The notes beneath the pieces are model-generated. The model ran no database searches and had not been told where the DNA came from. It saw only the letters and a program-made list of their open reading frames with translations. The position numbers were made by a program, and so were the translations under genes. A stretch of 64,000 nt of DNA from Terana coerulea (lineage: Eukaryota > Basidiomycota > Agaricomycetes > Polyporales > Phanerochaetaceae). Within the stretch, counting starts at the first letter, position 1. The number at the start of each line of letters is the position of its first letter. This document shows, one piece after another, positions 11,879-24,396 of this stretch. The DNA lies in contig JAKOGH010000806.1 in the NCBI GenBank assembly GCA_024811115.1, positions 124,001 through 188,000 of the forward strand. Direction: 5' to 3'.

Positions 11879-14233
11879 ATGACTTCTATTGTCCTACTCC
11901 GCCGCTCTTGCTGGTGCGGTATGGCTTCTGTGGAAGATATTCAAAGGTTACATTGTCAAATCACCTTTTGACAACATCCCTGGACCTTCTCGGACCTCGT
12001 TCTGGAGTGGTGTGTACTGTGCACAAAATCTCGGGACTTCAACGGTTGTCTGACACCCTTCAGGGAACTTTGTGGATTTGTTCACTCCGTCATTCTTGGG
12101 ACTTCCACGACCGACTTTCTCAACAGTACGGCGCTGTTGTGAAGCTTCACGGGTCACTGGGAGTGCGTCTCTTCTTTCTATGGTAACAACTGGATTGATC
12201 TGATGCTTGCTCTTTCCAGTCCACTAGTCTTTATGTACTTGACCCGAAGGCACTGAACAGTATCATTGTCAAGGATCAGATGATTTACGAGGAGTCTAAT
12301 TGGTTCATAAGGTACACCTTCTGCAGAATTTTGCGGTTGCAAGATTGAATGTTGGTTGCGTCTTAGGTCAAATCTGCTGTCTTTCGGACCAGGGCTACTC
12401 TCTACTCTCGGTTAGGACACATGTTCCGGTAGCTGCTTTGCTTATCGCTGATGTTTGCACTTAGGCGACCATCATCGCAAGCAGCGCAAGTTGCTCAATC
12501 CCGTGTTCTCGATCAACCATATGAGACACATGACCCCGATCTTTTACGAAACAATTCACCGCGTATGTCCCTGCAGCCTTCTCAAAATACTGGCTTGACA
12601 GATGAGGAATGCGTAGCTCGAGGACGCCGTGTTCAAGCAGGTTGGTTCCTCTGCTACAGAAGTGAACGTCTTGGATTGGATGGCCCGCACAGCTCTTGGA
12701 GTTGGTTGGACAAGGTGGTTTGGGATACTCCTTTGATCCCCTCGTGACGAACTACAAGAATGCTTACGGCGAAGCGTTAAAGGACTTCCTGTGGGTCTCA
12801 AATTTCACGATTTGTCGTAATGGTGGCTAATCGGTCGGCCATCTCAGTCCAACCCTCTTCTCCCTTCATTACTGGAGGACGATGCTACCGTACGTTGCGC
12901 CGTACACTGAACTACTTCCCGCGGGCGTCCGCCGCACCCTCGCCAAGATGATACCGAACGCGAGGGGGTGCAAAGGTATCGCGAGATCGTCGATACGATG
13001 GATGAGCAGTCCAGGAACATCTTCCGCATGAAGAAGGCCGCTTTAGAGAAGGGCGACGAGGCTGTCGTGCATCAAGTCGGCGAAGGCAAGGACATCCTCA
13101 GTATTCTCAGTACGTCAAACGTTTTCCTCTCTGACTGGTGTTCTGATGCTTCGTGCATCAGTGAAAGCCAACATGGAGGCCGCGGCAGAGGACAAACTAG
13201 CAGAGGATGAACTAATTGCTCAGATGTCGTACGTAACCTGCGCTGACTTATAAACATCTCGGAGCTGACACGCCTCTAGCACGTTGGTCTTCGCTGCTAC
13301 GGACACTACCTCGAACGCCCTCGCTCGCATCTTCCACTTGCTCGCCGACCACCAGGACGTCCAGGACAAGATCCGGGCTGAGCTCAAGGAGGCGAGCAAC
13401 GGCGGTGAAGATATCCCCTATGATCAACTTGTCGAGCTGCCCTACATGGATGCGGTGTGTCGGGAAACCATGCGTCTGTTAGCAGCTTTCTTGCAGGATC
13501 CAGGGTTCAACAGCTAACTCCGACCCTCTAGACACCCTCCTGTGACTTTCTTGAGTCGAGAGTACGTATTCGCGTGCATCGCCAAGTCAGTGCCTCTGAC
13601 CGCTCTCAACATTGCAGGACTCGAGAGGACGTCGTCATGCCGCTGTCTGAACCTATTCAAGGCGTAGACGGCACCATGATCTCCGAGATCCCAGTACCGA
13701 AGGACAGCAACATCTTCATCAGCCTGCGCGGCTGCAACCGCAACAAGGCTATCTGGGGAGACGACGCTCTGGAATGGAAGCCCGAGCGCTGGCTGTCCTC
13801 ACTCCCGGAAACCGTCAGCAACGCACGCGTGCCTGGTGTATACGCCAATTTGTGAGTCTCTTATGAAACTCGTGTGTACAGGAGTTGAACGAGCTGTCTG
13901 GACGCAGGATGACGTTCCTCGGTGGAGGCAGATCATGCATGTAAGCTTCAAACGCCCAGTGTAGGGAGCGGAAACCGTACTGACGCGAGGGATACTTTTA
14001 GCGGGTTCAAGTTCTCTCAGCTGAAATGAGTACGTCCCGCTGTCTCGAAGGAACGTCGCCCCGCTGACACCACTTCACAGAGGTTGTCCTGTCCGTTATG
14101 TTGCGCTCGTTCCGGTTCCTGCCCAGTGACAAGGAGATCTACTGGAACCTGGCAGGAGTGAACTACCCCACCGTGGGCAAAGACGAGCAACAAGCCTGCC
14201 ATGCTGCTTCGTCTCGAGGCTATCAAGGCTTAA
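11879..14233 (+). pseudogene. Cytochrome P450 (P450-3), several frame breaks
   Basis: Twin of P450-2 with the same exon order and the haem loop GGGRSCIGFKFSQ. It shares the extra bases at about 11900 (anchor) and 12698 (TALEL). It adds an extra base at about 12086 (should read RHSWDFHD), two extra G at about 12964, a missing base at about 14022 (QLEM becomes QLK then stop) and an extra A at about 14180. The last two restore the frame between them only over a short stretch. More lesions than P450-2 make true decay more plausible here, but indel error cannot be excluded. The C-terminus is convergent with Tad1. Confidence 0.7.
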
Positions 14234-14354
14234 GACATTCGCATTGCGGCGGCTTTGAGCACTCACGTCTCAACTGTGTTTCCTTGTGGCGTATGGATGG
14301 AATTCAATATAATTGTTCGTCGCATGAAATGAATGCCTTGGGCGTGATTAAGGG

Positions 14355-15775
14355 CTACGATGATACCCGTTCAACGGCGTCGCCGGAGATATTGAAATGC
14401 TCATATTGAGCGCCGCTCCTCACCCATCCAGCGAACGGTCCTTTGGCTCCACATAGCACATTTTTGGCAGACTGATAATCAGCCACGCTATCCTTGTATT
14501 GACGGTAGGTAACGTCCCTAAAGGAGAGTAAGGTTAGTGCACCGACTAATTGTCACGCATACAAGTTACTTACGGCTCAGTAGGTAGCCTTGACTTGATA
14601 TCAAGCAGTCGGCAGAGACTGAATAACGCGATTTTGGAAAGGACGGGCCAGAACTTGGGGTTTCGACGGTTCTTGGGTGAGATGCCGCGCCTCAGACCGT
14701 TGATCACGACTTCAAAGTTAGGGCTGTCTGCTATCCAGCAAAGAGCTGGAGTGCCACATTTAGCACTAGAGAAAGAGAATAACATATGGCGTGCGTACAG
14801 TCATTACAAGAGCCAGTTGCCTCCGGCAGGGCTGGCTTGGAATGAATGAACCGGGCATCCGTAAAGTGCACAGTTAGTCGACGCAATGTGAACCCAGCAG
14901 GGAGTTTATCATCTGTATACATCGATGAGGTGCCACTCTTGTACGGAGCATTGCGACGATACACACCGTCCAAGGGCCCCAACCTGCCCCAGAAAGCTCG
15001 ATTGCAATCCCGGAGCACATCATCCTGCATACAAGAATCGACTTCACCGACAATGATATCGTCGATGTATATCGGGCGCAAGTGGCGGCTTCCGAGAGCT
15101 CCCTGCACGCCGAGCACGTTCCAGCGAGCGATCTTGTCGCTGCAGGACATGCAGAGCGTAGGCGGCGCGTCCGCGCGTCCCGGCTTTGTTCGGAGCACAC
15201 TATATAAGGAGTAGTTGTCTCTTCCTCTTGCGGCTGCGCCGGGTGCGAGGTCGGGAAAGACACTAGAGTTCTTCAAGCTGGCCATGTCTTCGTCCTGCAG
15301 AGCTGCTAGATGTCGCGTCGACGCGTCGCCGCCTGCACTTCACACGTTCAGCCTACAACTCGCAGCGATCCTAAGCACAAGCACGGCTCACAGGGAAGGG
15401 TAGACACGTAGAGGTGCAGCCTCACCCCGGCTCTCAGCGCAAACCGCCCGTCAGGCTGTCCGCAAATCCACGGAGACTCGTGCGACGCGCCATCCACCAC
15501 GCGTCCGACCTCTTCCAACAGCCAGCGGACCGCGCCCCGCGCCTTGCCAGGACCTCAGCATGGCTGTCGTGCAGCGCGTTGCCGCCGTTCTGCAGCCGCA
15601 CGGCAGGGAGGCACTTCGACCCCGTCCCAATGGATACGGGTTTGAGCTTGCCGGCCTCGTTCGAGAGGACGAACGCGGCGAGAATCGTGAACTGTCGAGC
15701 AGGCGGCTTGAATCCGAGAGATGCATATTGCTGGAGAGCTACGGCGACGATGTCATTGGGAGAGGGATGAACCAT
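14355..15775 (-). CDS. TAD1: tRNA-specific adenosine deaminase Tad1/ADAT1
   Basis: Deaminates A37 of tRNA-Ala to inosine (family function). In order: [20 protein letters not shown] start, deaminase zinc/proton-shuttle motif [12 protein letters not shown], second zinc motif LPCGDAS created across an intron, the [18 protein letters not shown] block with the third zinc cysteine, then [13 protein letters not shown], and a final exon containing [19 protein letters not shown] frame break of one missing or two extra bases lies at about 15535 between ARRGA and [13 protein letters not shown]; otherwise the exons splice cleanly. The stop chosen (TAG at 14355-14357) follows the last conserved block. Its usual substrate, tRNA-Ala, is also encoded in this window at 62.1 kb, which is probably coincidental. 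Confidence 0.88.
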
Positions 15776-16155
15776 GCGACACGGTAAACACGTCGTGGTG
15801 GTGGATCGAAGCCAAGCGCGAGACACTCTGAGCGCTCGCCGAGTAAGCACATTCGCGATGTTTACTGTAAGTGCTGTATTTCACTCTAAGGAACGAAAAG
15901 GACGTGAGACGAAAAAATGGAAAGGATGCTATCTATGAAGTTGAGGGTAGTATATGCAGCAGGCAATGGTAGATTTGTTGGTACAATGTATAAGTATGTC
16001 CTTTGAGGCATGTTTGACGACCTCAGTGCTATATGCAAGGTGATGTGTAAGAGAAAGAGAAAGCGGAGGGATTAGCTGTTCCTCCTGGGATGTTGACAGT
16101 CCTCAAGAGGCACAGACTCTCCAGGATACTGTCCGTGCAAGCCGCAGCGACGCGC
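15776..16155. other. Intergenic, no gene seen
   Basis: 380 bp between the Tad1 start and the end of the MscS channel gene. It holds the Tad1 5' flank and the channel 3' flank. No ORF or repeat stands out. Confidence 0.5.
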
Positions 16156-19100
16156 TCAGCCATCCGCGCCAATTGCACGCATGCCAGCCTTCTTGCCCCC
16201 CTTCGACTTGCGGGCACGGACGCCGGGCACATGGCCGTCCGGCGGGGCCTCGAAGCCCAGAGAGGGGCCCGTCGGCGCTGTAGCAGCGGCAGGAGGCAGG
16301 TTGGAGGCCTGCGAGCGTGCCTCCTGATCGACTCCCACGTCCATGAACTCCTCTTCGCCGGGATAAGGACGAGAGCTCGAGTGTCTCTGGGTCGGCGTAG
16401 GTGATCGGCATGGGGGACTCGTACGCCACGATCCCAAGCTGACGGCAGTAGTAAGCGGCTGCTGCGTGGAATGCAGTCTTTCGTGCGAGTCGAAGGCCCC
16501 AGTCCTGCCAGTTTCTGAAACATCGAGGTGGTGTGAGCCAGGGTCAATATAGGGGAGCTCGAGCACGTACGTGTTGTGGCTGATACCGAGGGTAATCTCC
16601 AGATGCCGCATATACCTGATGTGTTGAAGTGTCACGCCTGTACTCGGCTCGAACCACCGATTCTTCTCAGTCGACAGCCAGTGGTTCATGCACTTCTCCA
16701 GCTCGTCCAATTTTTCGAGTGGTGTCTTCCAGTGCACAAGCAGAGTGCATCCTTCGGCGGTTTTGCCGCTACGTCGAGCATTTGTTCTACAAATACACAA
16801 GTTAGTCGCTTCCAAGACTCAGAGTCAAGACATGTAACGATGACGTACATGAACTTGCTGAAAAGCTGGCTGTTGAAGTAATACGACTCCGTTCCGTCAG
16901 ACCTTGTGAACACCGTCTATGAAACAAGGATACATTAGATGAAAAACGCCCCTGTGCGCAAGAAGACACCCACAGCGAAGAGACCCATCTTCTTGACAAC
17001 GAGGTTCTCGTCTGGTGATGTTACGTTGAGCTCACACGATCAACTGCGCTCACGCTCAAACTCACCGTCAATAAAGCAGCGATCCCCTGTGTCAAAAGGA
17101 CTGTCCCGACGTCAGGTGCTGAAGGGGACAAGCGATGACGGAAGACATACTGCGTGACAAACAAGAACATGATCGCGTCGAACGCGTTGCTGCACGCGTT
17201 CTTGAAGATGAAGCTCAGCCCGATGCCCAGCGAGTACAGACTCGTCAGGGAGTTGCCCACGCTGACGCCAAACACGCTGAGCGAGATGAAGAACAGGATC
17301 ACGAGCGCGAAAAACAGCAGGATGTGGTCCAGGGTCTCGAGCGCGACGCCGACGTCCCGCATGCTGCGGCTGAGCGATCGGCGCTCGCTGTAGACCTTCA
17401 GCAGCGTGTGCTTGATCTCCGGCCGCGAGATGTCGCCGTTGTTGTCCCTGTCGAACACGCGGAACGCCTGCTCGGCCTCTTCGTGGGTGGGGAACGCCGG
17501 GTGGAAGTCCGAGGGGATGAGGTACGTGCGGGTAGGGCTTCGGAAGGCGTTGTAGATCCCCTTCGCCAGCCGTCTCGCCTCGTACGGGGACGACACGTCC
17601 CACACCAGGCCTCCGAGGTCCGTGTCGATCCGGCCCTCGACGTTGCGTGCGTCGTGCAACACAGCGGTCTTGACCGTCTTGGCAACCGTCTTCGCCGTCT
17701 GCTTCACGTTGACGTTCAAAATGTCGTCGTCGTCACTGTCGTGGTTCTTGCTCTTCGGAGGGTACGAATGCGAGTCTGAGGGGTCAGAGCCGGTGCGTCG
17801 CTGTGGTGTAATGGGTTCGGAGTCGGCGCGGTCGGGCGAACGACTGAAGAAGCCGCTCTTCATCTTGCCCTTGCCCTTGTTGCCCTTGCTTGAGACCAAG
17901 CGTCGCGTCTGGGTCCTCGTTGTCCGCCGGCGATCTAAGGTTTAGCTCGTGCTCCAGCGGAGATGGTGAAACTGCAGGGGTGCCGACGAAGGAATGAACT
18001 CGGGAATGTGTCGGTGTACCGGGTCGTGAATGGGCAGAGAGGAGGTTTAGCGCGTTGAGCGACCGGCTGCCGAATCCTTGCGACGCGGACTTGATGTGAG
18101 AACGTTTGGGACGATAGGCACGGAGCTTCTCGATGACCTTCAGAGAGTCCTGGATGCTTTCGAGACGCTCCCGGTATGCAGTGCGGTGGAAGGCGAAGGC
18201 TAAGACTTCGTCAGACTTGGGCTCTGACAACACAGAGCTTACGACTTGCCTACAGAGTGTGAAAGCATTTTCTGTGCGCATACAAGCAGGGTTACGAAAA
18301 ACAGGAACTCGACAACATCGTATATCTGATGTTTGGCTCGTCAGTCGGAGACGACATGTGCGTGCAAATTAGTGTACTCACCCGTTCTGTGTAAAGCGCG
18401 CGACTCTGACTGCTATCATCCATGTTATACAGGTCATATATACCCGCGAAGAGGATCACCCAGCTGGCCCACGCGCTGGCGGCGTAGAACACTGGCTTGA
18501 ATGTGTTCTTCACACTGTTGTATAGTTCGGTCTTCGACTTCACGGCTTCACTGACATGTCCCCAGACGAGAGAGATAGCGTAGTTGATGACAATTGGTAC
18601 AATGTCGATGATAAGAGCAAGGTACCAGGAGATCGTCAGGTTCGCAGCTGCCCAGAATAACCAGGCCTCGATGTTGTCCTTTACGTATTTTCTGTGCTCG
18701 TTCGGATGCGGCTTGTACCAGTAGAAGTGAACGATCAAGGCAGGAGTGACTATAAGGCCAGATAAGATGGTCGAGCCGACCAACGAGCCAAACACGAGTG
18801 TGAGGAACCTGCAGAAGGGGTGTAAGCATGCCGAAGCCGAGTACGCGACGAGACGGCAGGGGTTCTAGACGGGCAAAGTATAGCATATACTCGGTCATAC
18901 GCGCACTGCTGTGCACATCAACCTCCCCACACTGCGGAGATGCGGAACTGAACATGACCACTCACTTTCTAAAGCCCCAGCGTTCCTTCTGCCTTGCACC
19001 CATACTCTGCTCAAACTTGGCTTCCTGGTTTTGCAGGTCCTCGTCTGCGTCCCAGTCATAGTCGTCGTCCCGCTCTCCGTCGTCCGTGTCGGCTATCGAC

Positions 19101-19519
19101 GGAGAGCGCGACCTCTGGCTAAACTCAGACTCCGTACGCGCGAAGGGCGGTATCGTGGACGCATGAGGGCTTGGCACGTCATCCATAAAGCGGGCCGTCT
19201 TCGCGCTAGCCTTGGGGTGGTCCTCGCCATCAGAATCACGTTCGCGGCCGCGGCGGTCGCCACGTTTCTGGTCGACCATAGCAGAAGACTCGCTGTAGAG
19301 GTCAATGTCCGACCGCGAGCGATATGCCGGTGATTCGTCCGGGTACGGCGTGAGGTAAAGATGGTTCGAAGACGGCTCGCGTCGGTAAGGTGGAGAGGGC
19401 AGTGGGTTGTCGACCTCTTCAGAAGATGTCGCAAAGAGATCAAGGTGTGGAGGTCGTCGTTGGGAGGAAGGATCAAGGGGGCTTCGGCCGCGTGCTGGGC
19501 CCGGATCCGTGCTGGGCAT
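16156..19519 (-). CDS. EF-hand MscS-type mechanosensitive ion channel
   Basis: Fungal MscS-like channel of the Msy1/Msy2 type, expected in ER or other internal membranes and gated by membrane tension and calcium. The long acidic N-terminus (MPSTDPGPARGRS onward) is cytosolic. Transmembrane segments follow: FLTLVFGSLVGSTILSGLIV, NLTISWYLALIIDIVPIV, WASWVILFAGIYDLY, VEFLFFVTLLVCA. Next come an HRTAYRERL helix, the EF-hand FDRDNNGDISRPEI, two more helices (HILLFFALVILFFISL), and the pore/MscS block FKNACSNAFDAIMFLFVTHPF, DTGDRCFID, then ENLVVKKMGLFATVFTRSDG and a beta-rich tail. One intron is GC-AG. Two likely extra bases, at CCC runs near 17912 and 16390, shift low-complexity linkers; both sides clearly belong to the same protein. 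Confidence 0.85.
18200..18249 (-). other. GC-AG intron in the MscS channel gene
   Basis: Exon ends after a GTA G; the intron opens GCAAGT and closes CTTAG. Only this splice joins MLSHSV to AFAFHRTAYRER in frame and matches the conserved HRTAY helix. Confidence 0.6.
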
Positions 19520-20311
19520 CGTGTCTTAGCAGCGCGGAGTGTTGGGAGCTATTGACCCGCGAAGTATCGCCTAAATGAAAGGCGGGCTTGGTCGACTGCG
19601 CTTTCGCGGCGTGCAGAGGTGGACGTCCAAAGCAAGGTGCGTAGAGGACGAGGGACGACCGACGGCAGTCCAACGGCCGCGGCCGCGGCCGATTTTGTGA
19701 GAAAAAAAATATGTAAACCAACATTCTCGCGACGGCGTACGACAGCCACTCCACCTCGCTATACACGTCCTGACAGCGCCTAGCGTCCGGGGGTCCTTAC
19801 ATAATATGGCGTTTCAAAGGATCTGCAATTCAGGGTTCACGACACGACAGCGGCTGGCCGGCCATGGCAACAGCACAGGTGTGCGCTCTCCAGAATTGGC
19901 CTCCCAATAAAATTGATATATTGATATCTGCCACTGGCCAAGTGTGCTCGCAGCGTACTCTCTCAGCAGAGCCCGCAGAAAATGGCAAAAATGAACGGTC
20001 CGGGTGAACCAGCCGGAACCGACCGTCGCAACGAGTTTGTGGCGCCGCAGAGCTTAATTGAAAGGTGACGTCACGGTCAAGCTGCGCGCTTGCCCGCCCT
20101 GGCGCGATCTCTTTCTCCTAGTCGGGACTTGCAAGCCACTTGGGCAGCCACTGCAGCCACCCAACAAGTTCCGTGCTCCAATGACGCCAAACTCAGTCCC
20201 TGACGCTGCTCAGCTACATAAATTCGACTCGGCACCCCATATCTGCGATCAACACCACTCAGACCACCTTAGCCTGCAATGCCCCTTTGTTTCCCATCTC
20301 ACAACGACACC
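19520..20311. other. Intergenic region between divergent genes
   Basis: 792 bp with GGCCGC repeats near 19675-19690 and pyrimidine-rich tracts. It serves as 5' flank of both the MscS channel and the coiled-coil gene. An ACATAAAT motif about 95 bp before the + strand ATG may be its TATA element. No gene seen. Confidence 0.5.
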
Positions 20312-21037
20312 ATGTCCGCCGACCCCCAGATCCGCGACTTTGAGAAGAGGATCGCTGCCGAAGAGCGCACCGATCAGCGCAATCTCGACCACACCCTCTC
20401 CGACTTGAAGAAGGCGGAGAACAACCACCAGAAGGCTCTTAAGGTGCGTGAATCAAATACGATATGCTGCACATGAAGACTAATTCGTATGCTTGTCCTC
20501 AGTCTGTGGACAAGGCTCAGCATACCGTGGAAAAGGCGGTCGCCAAGGAGCACAAGATGGCCTCTGCAGTAGAGAAAGCGACCCATAACCACCAGTCGGC
20601 GGTCTCTGCCGAGCAAAGCGCAGAAAAGTCCTTGGCTGTATGTTACATCCCCCATCTCTGCGTTGGTTATGAGCTGACGTCGTTTTGTTTCAGCTGAAGC
20701 GCGACTACCAGAAGCGTCTCGACCAGGATCTGCAGCAGAAGCGTGCCACCGTCGACGAGTTCCAGCATCGCAAGGATGTCAACGACGTATGTGCTTCTTC
20801 CTCTTTGGGAGGTACTCCTTCGACTAACCCTTGTGCTAATAGGAACAACGCGAGACGAAGCTGGCTGACATCCACAACGCTGCTGCTTCTCGTGCCGGCT
20901 CGCGAGCAAACAGCATTAACCGCGGTCCGACCAACGGTGCCTTCAACCCTGGCGCTGCCGTCGGGGGCGTAGACAACGCGGAGGGCCCTGTTGCACCTCA
21001 GATCGCTGGCACTGGCGCCGCTGGGGCTCCGTCATAA
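20312..21037 (+). CDS. Short coiled-coil protein, function unknown
   Basis: Four exons (20312-20443, 20503-20637, 20694-20786, 20843-21037) encode about 185 residues that are nearly all charged helix: MSADPQIRDFEKRIAAEER, then QHTVEKAVAKEHKMASAVEK, then KRDYQKRLDQDLQQKRATVD. A small-residue tail rich in G, A and P follows (RAGSRANSINRGPTNGAF). No membrane segment, signal peptide or catalytic motif. An in-frame upstream ATG at 20279 exists, but the 20312 start gives the compact charged N-terminus. Frame is clean throughout. I do not know a function; coiled-coil structural or binding roles fit best. Confidence 0.75.
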
Positions 21038-22467
21038 CGCACAAACCGATGACCTTGCACGATTTTCATGACATACATCATACCACTCTTATACCTTACA
21101 CTACTTCTTTGGACGTAGTCCTTGTGCTTTCTGTCCGACATACCCTATCTCGCTTTTGCATGTAATAGTAACATGCGTATCTGTTGTACAACAAGCCACT
21201 TTGCAGTGCCTCGTACCACCACTCCGCCCACTTGAGCTGAGTACATGATGTCATGAGTACGCTTTCCTAAATGGGGCGGCAGCTTCCCGATCCCATCTCA
21301 CTTCAACATTGAACCTGCCACGTTCTCCCAACATTCTCCTTCGAGTCAAGGCTACCGCTGCCTTGAGGTTTTTCGTCGACATCTCTCGACACTACGGTGA
21401 ACGGGGATTGATCAACGACGCACAAGTGTTTCCATACATTAATGTGGAGACGTATACCTTCCATGCACCATTTTCTGGGCTGCACGCAGAATAGTATTTC
21501 TCAAGCCTTCCACTCAATTTACTCTCCCAGCCAAACTCCCAGCAACCTCGAACCGCATCCCGCCCTCCGCGGCTCAGCCCGCAACATATGCAAGACGATC
21601 TCCAATGCCACCATACTGGGGTCTAGATTGCAGAAACACTTGTAGCTTGGATAGGGCCATACCGCGAGTTTGTCTCTCTTACTGCCGATCCCGCTGTCAC
21701 CGGTGTAGCTGAGTACCTGAAAGTAGCAGAACAGCTCTCCCACTGTGTCTCCCTCGTGTCTCTGAAACGTCAATCTCGAAACTCTTCGCGATCGTCTCAC
21801 CCCTATTCACCTATTGCGACCTGCCATAACATGGGCTCGAATGATCCTCACTTCCTCATGGAACACGCAAGGTCTTCTGCAGTCCCTTTACGGGCGGGCC
21901 AATTCCGTCTCGGATTCATTTCCGGTCTTCATAGCCCCTCGGACGACTTCCCAACAAGCATCCCTCTGTCAGTGAGCCGTGTTCCTCATACTTGGCATGC
22001 CTCTGACCTCACGCAATGCATGCTAGGCCGACGACGACGCGGCCAATAGCCTGGGGCCTATAAGACGAGCTCGCTCTATTTTGCTATGAGCTGCTGCGAG
22101 TGACGTTCGCTCTGGGCAATGCGCTCATCTTCCCTGGGCCGAGGGTGGGGCCTTCTCGAGGGCCCTGTTGTGAAATCCAGAGAAAGCCTATTGCACACGC
22201 GTGATCTCGGAGAAGCACTCAGGCTGTCGCGCAGGCCAGCAAGGCGTTACCTCCTTTGAGTGCTGTGTCGGACCTCGCGCCTTCGCGGAATCGGGCGATC
22301 CTGCGACCGCACCCACACCGTGTCCCGTCTATGCGTGTTCACCATACTGGTGTTCATATAAGAAAGCCGGTTTGCAGGCCTCCGCCTCTGCCTCCCCAAC
22401 CTTCCACGCCACTCACAGCTCACCCACTCCAGCGACAGCCTCAAGAGCTCTATCTTACATCGCCCCC
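21038..22467. other. Long intergenic region, no supported gene
   Basis: 1.43 kb. Short frames here lack splice-compatible partners and family motifs. The last 120 bp carry a CATATAAGAA TATA-like motif near 22354 ahead of the next gene. Confidence 0.5.
22354..22363 (+). promoter_or_regulatory. TATA-like element of the DUF6741-like gene
   Basis: CATATAAGAA about 110 bp before the ATG at 22468. Same form as the element before P450-1. Inferred from position. Confidence 0.35.
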
Positions 22468-23461
22468 ATGGCGTACCCAGCGTACGATACTTACAACAAC
22501 CAGGTTGCGTTCCCGATCTCCCGCCGCCAGTCGATGGCGTACCAGGACGGCGGGTTTGGCTACGAGCCGCCGCTGACTGCCGGTGTGTACGGCGAGGTGC
22601 GTATTCCGCCGTGACCGTTGTCCAAACAGCGCCCCTCATCGTATCTCTCCTTCACGCAGAACTATCCTCAGCCGGCATACCCCATCTATGCCCCCTCAAG
22701 ACAAGTAAGCATGCACAACGGGGCTATGGGCGGCATGGGTGCGTACTTCCTTGTCACCCGCTCACCCGCCCACGCTAACTTCTCCTCCCCCTCAGCGTAC
22801 GCGGACGCGTACGACGGCCGGGACGCATACTACGACGAGACAGCGGGGCACGCGACGCCGTGGACGCCCGGTCTGTCGCGGCGGCGGCGCCACTCGTCTG
22901 TCTCGCGCGGCGCACGGCCGCAGCTCGACAGCTTCCGGCGGCTGAGCAGCACGCTCGTCAAGTTCCGCCGCAAGGGCGGCTTCCGGCAGGGCATCTCGCT
23001 CGGCGAGGCGATGGCGAACGCGCGCCTGTCCGGCAACGACGCGTACACGTTCCACGACCTCAACGTCGACGGCCGCGGGCGGATCATCCTCAAGATCCGG
23101 GTGCGTGCTTTTCGCTGTGTGCTCGGCGGTGAGGTACAGGCTTGCTGACGATGAGGGTGCCCCGCTGTAGTGGTCTGGGTATACGTCGATGACTTACGAG
23201 ATCCCGGTGGATGGGTATGAGGGCCGCGTGCAGCTGCAGACCCTCGCCCGCAGGATCGCGCGTGCGTGCGTGCACTTCCTCCAGGTAAGCGCATGTTTTC
23301 CGCCCCTCTCCCATCCTCACACACACATCACCCTCGAACGCATGCTAACCTAATGCTCGTCGCAGGCAAACATGATCCCCATCTCGTGGGACCGCGTCAT
23401 CCTGTACCATCTTGAGGAGACGTCCGTCGGCGTGTGGCAGCCCGTCCTGTCGACTAGCTGA
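22468..23461 (+). CDS. DUF6741-like basidiomycete protein
   Basis: Five exons. The N-terminus is tyrosine- and proline-rich and probably disordered (MAYPAYDTYNNQVAFPISRR, NYPQPAYPIYAPSRQ). A basic joint follows (GLSRRRRHSSVSRGARPQL). The conserved C-terminal domain has FRRKGGFRQGISLGEAMANA, YTFHDLNVDGRGRIILKIRW, YEIPVDGYEGRVQLQTLARR and a final VILYHLEETSVGVWQPVL. This pattern matches what I recall as DUF6741, found in mushroom-forming fungi; no function is known. Frame is clean. It is followed by a long 3' flank and then a convergent small gene. Confidence 0.7.
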
Positions 23462-23976
23462 ATCCCCGTCCCCGCGCGCACCATGAACCCCATGACTGAC
23501 TCAAGCAAAATCGCGACGAGCTCAATCTCGCATTCAATGCATAGCCCACTTCTTCCGACCCTCCATTCGACATCATTGTACCATAGCAGCATCCTCATCT
23601 TCATGTTCCTCATTTGCATTATTGGTGTCGTCCTTACGGCTACGCGCCTTTGCGCTGGTCGCGAGGCCCGCCGCAAGCCCATCACTCTAGATTTTCACAT
23701 ATGTAATATCCTACTTATTCGCTTCACATCGTGGACGCTCCCTCCGTCTCATTGCTGATCTGTATGTACTACCAATAGCAAAATAAATTTTCCTTGTATC
23801 ATGATTCCGAGACGCGGCGGTGAAGCGTGTTGGATTACAGTATGGCGTGCACTGGATACGAAGGTATTACGCGTGTGTCGTAGGGTATGTGGATATGTTG
23901 TCCAAGAAAGAGGCTAGAAATACAGTTGTAGACGACAAATCATTCGTTGGGAGTATGCGCGCAGTACGCCGCCCGC
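23462..23976. other. Intergenic between convergent genes
   Basis: 515 bp. It contains an AATAAA-like stretch (CAAAATAAATT near 23780), possibly a 3'-end signal. The frame at 23483-23758 (+) is hydrophobic by chance and has no splice context. Confidence 0.45.
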
Positions 23977-24396
23977 TTAGTACCGCCTCCGCACATGCGC
24001 CTCCGAGCGCCGCTCTCTGCGGGGCGTGCTGCGAATGCCCAGGGCACGCTTGATCCTCGTCCCAAGCGAGACGTGGGCCTCTCTGCCGCGGCCCTACACA
24101 CCACGTTTTATCATCAGTGACATACCAAAGGGACAGGTGAAAGAGAGGCGCACCATGGCCTTGAGCTCGAGCTTCGCGCGCTCTCTGCCTTCATGGGTCG
24201 TGTTGGGGTTGGCCAGAGCGGCCTCTACGCGTCGAAACAACATCAGCCACTTGTCTATCTGCAGATGTTTTGGTGGTGAATACGCACTGTAGCCCCCAGC
24301 GACACGGTCAGGGTCTTTCCTGCCCGCACGGTGATGGTGCGTCGTCCTGGTCGACGTCGTGTGGTGACGGGTGCGTCGGCTTCCGAAGAGCGGCAT
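23977..24396 (-). CDS. Small basic fungal protein, possibly CON-6-like
   Basis: Three exons give about 98 residues: MPLFGSRRTRHHTTSTRTTH, then RKDPDRVAGGYKAAL, NPNTTHEGRERAKLELKAMG, and a strongly basic end (RSTPRRERRSEAHVRRRY). The GGY-KAAL-NPN-T-EGR-AK core recalls the short repeats of conidiation protein 6 and similar small fungal proteins, but the match is only by motif. No signal peptide or membrane segment. Both introns have clean GT-AG ends and no frame break. Function unknown. Confidence 0.7.

Larger units (their letters stand above)
10656..14325. repeat. Tandem duplication unit B (spacer plus P450-3)
   Basis: Second direct copy of the 3.66 kb unit, abutting unit A. Similarity ends shortly after AATTCAATATAATTGTTCG near 14325, next to the end of the Tad1 gene. 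Confidence 0.85.

Noticed and set aside
17135..17779. Plus-strand open frame over the MscS channel
   Set aside because: Shadow of the EF-hand/MscS exons, which have clear family motifs on the minus strand.
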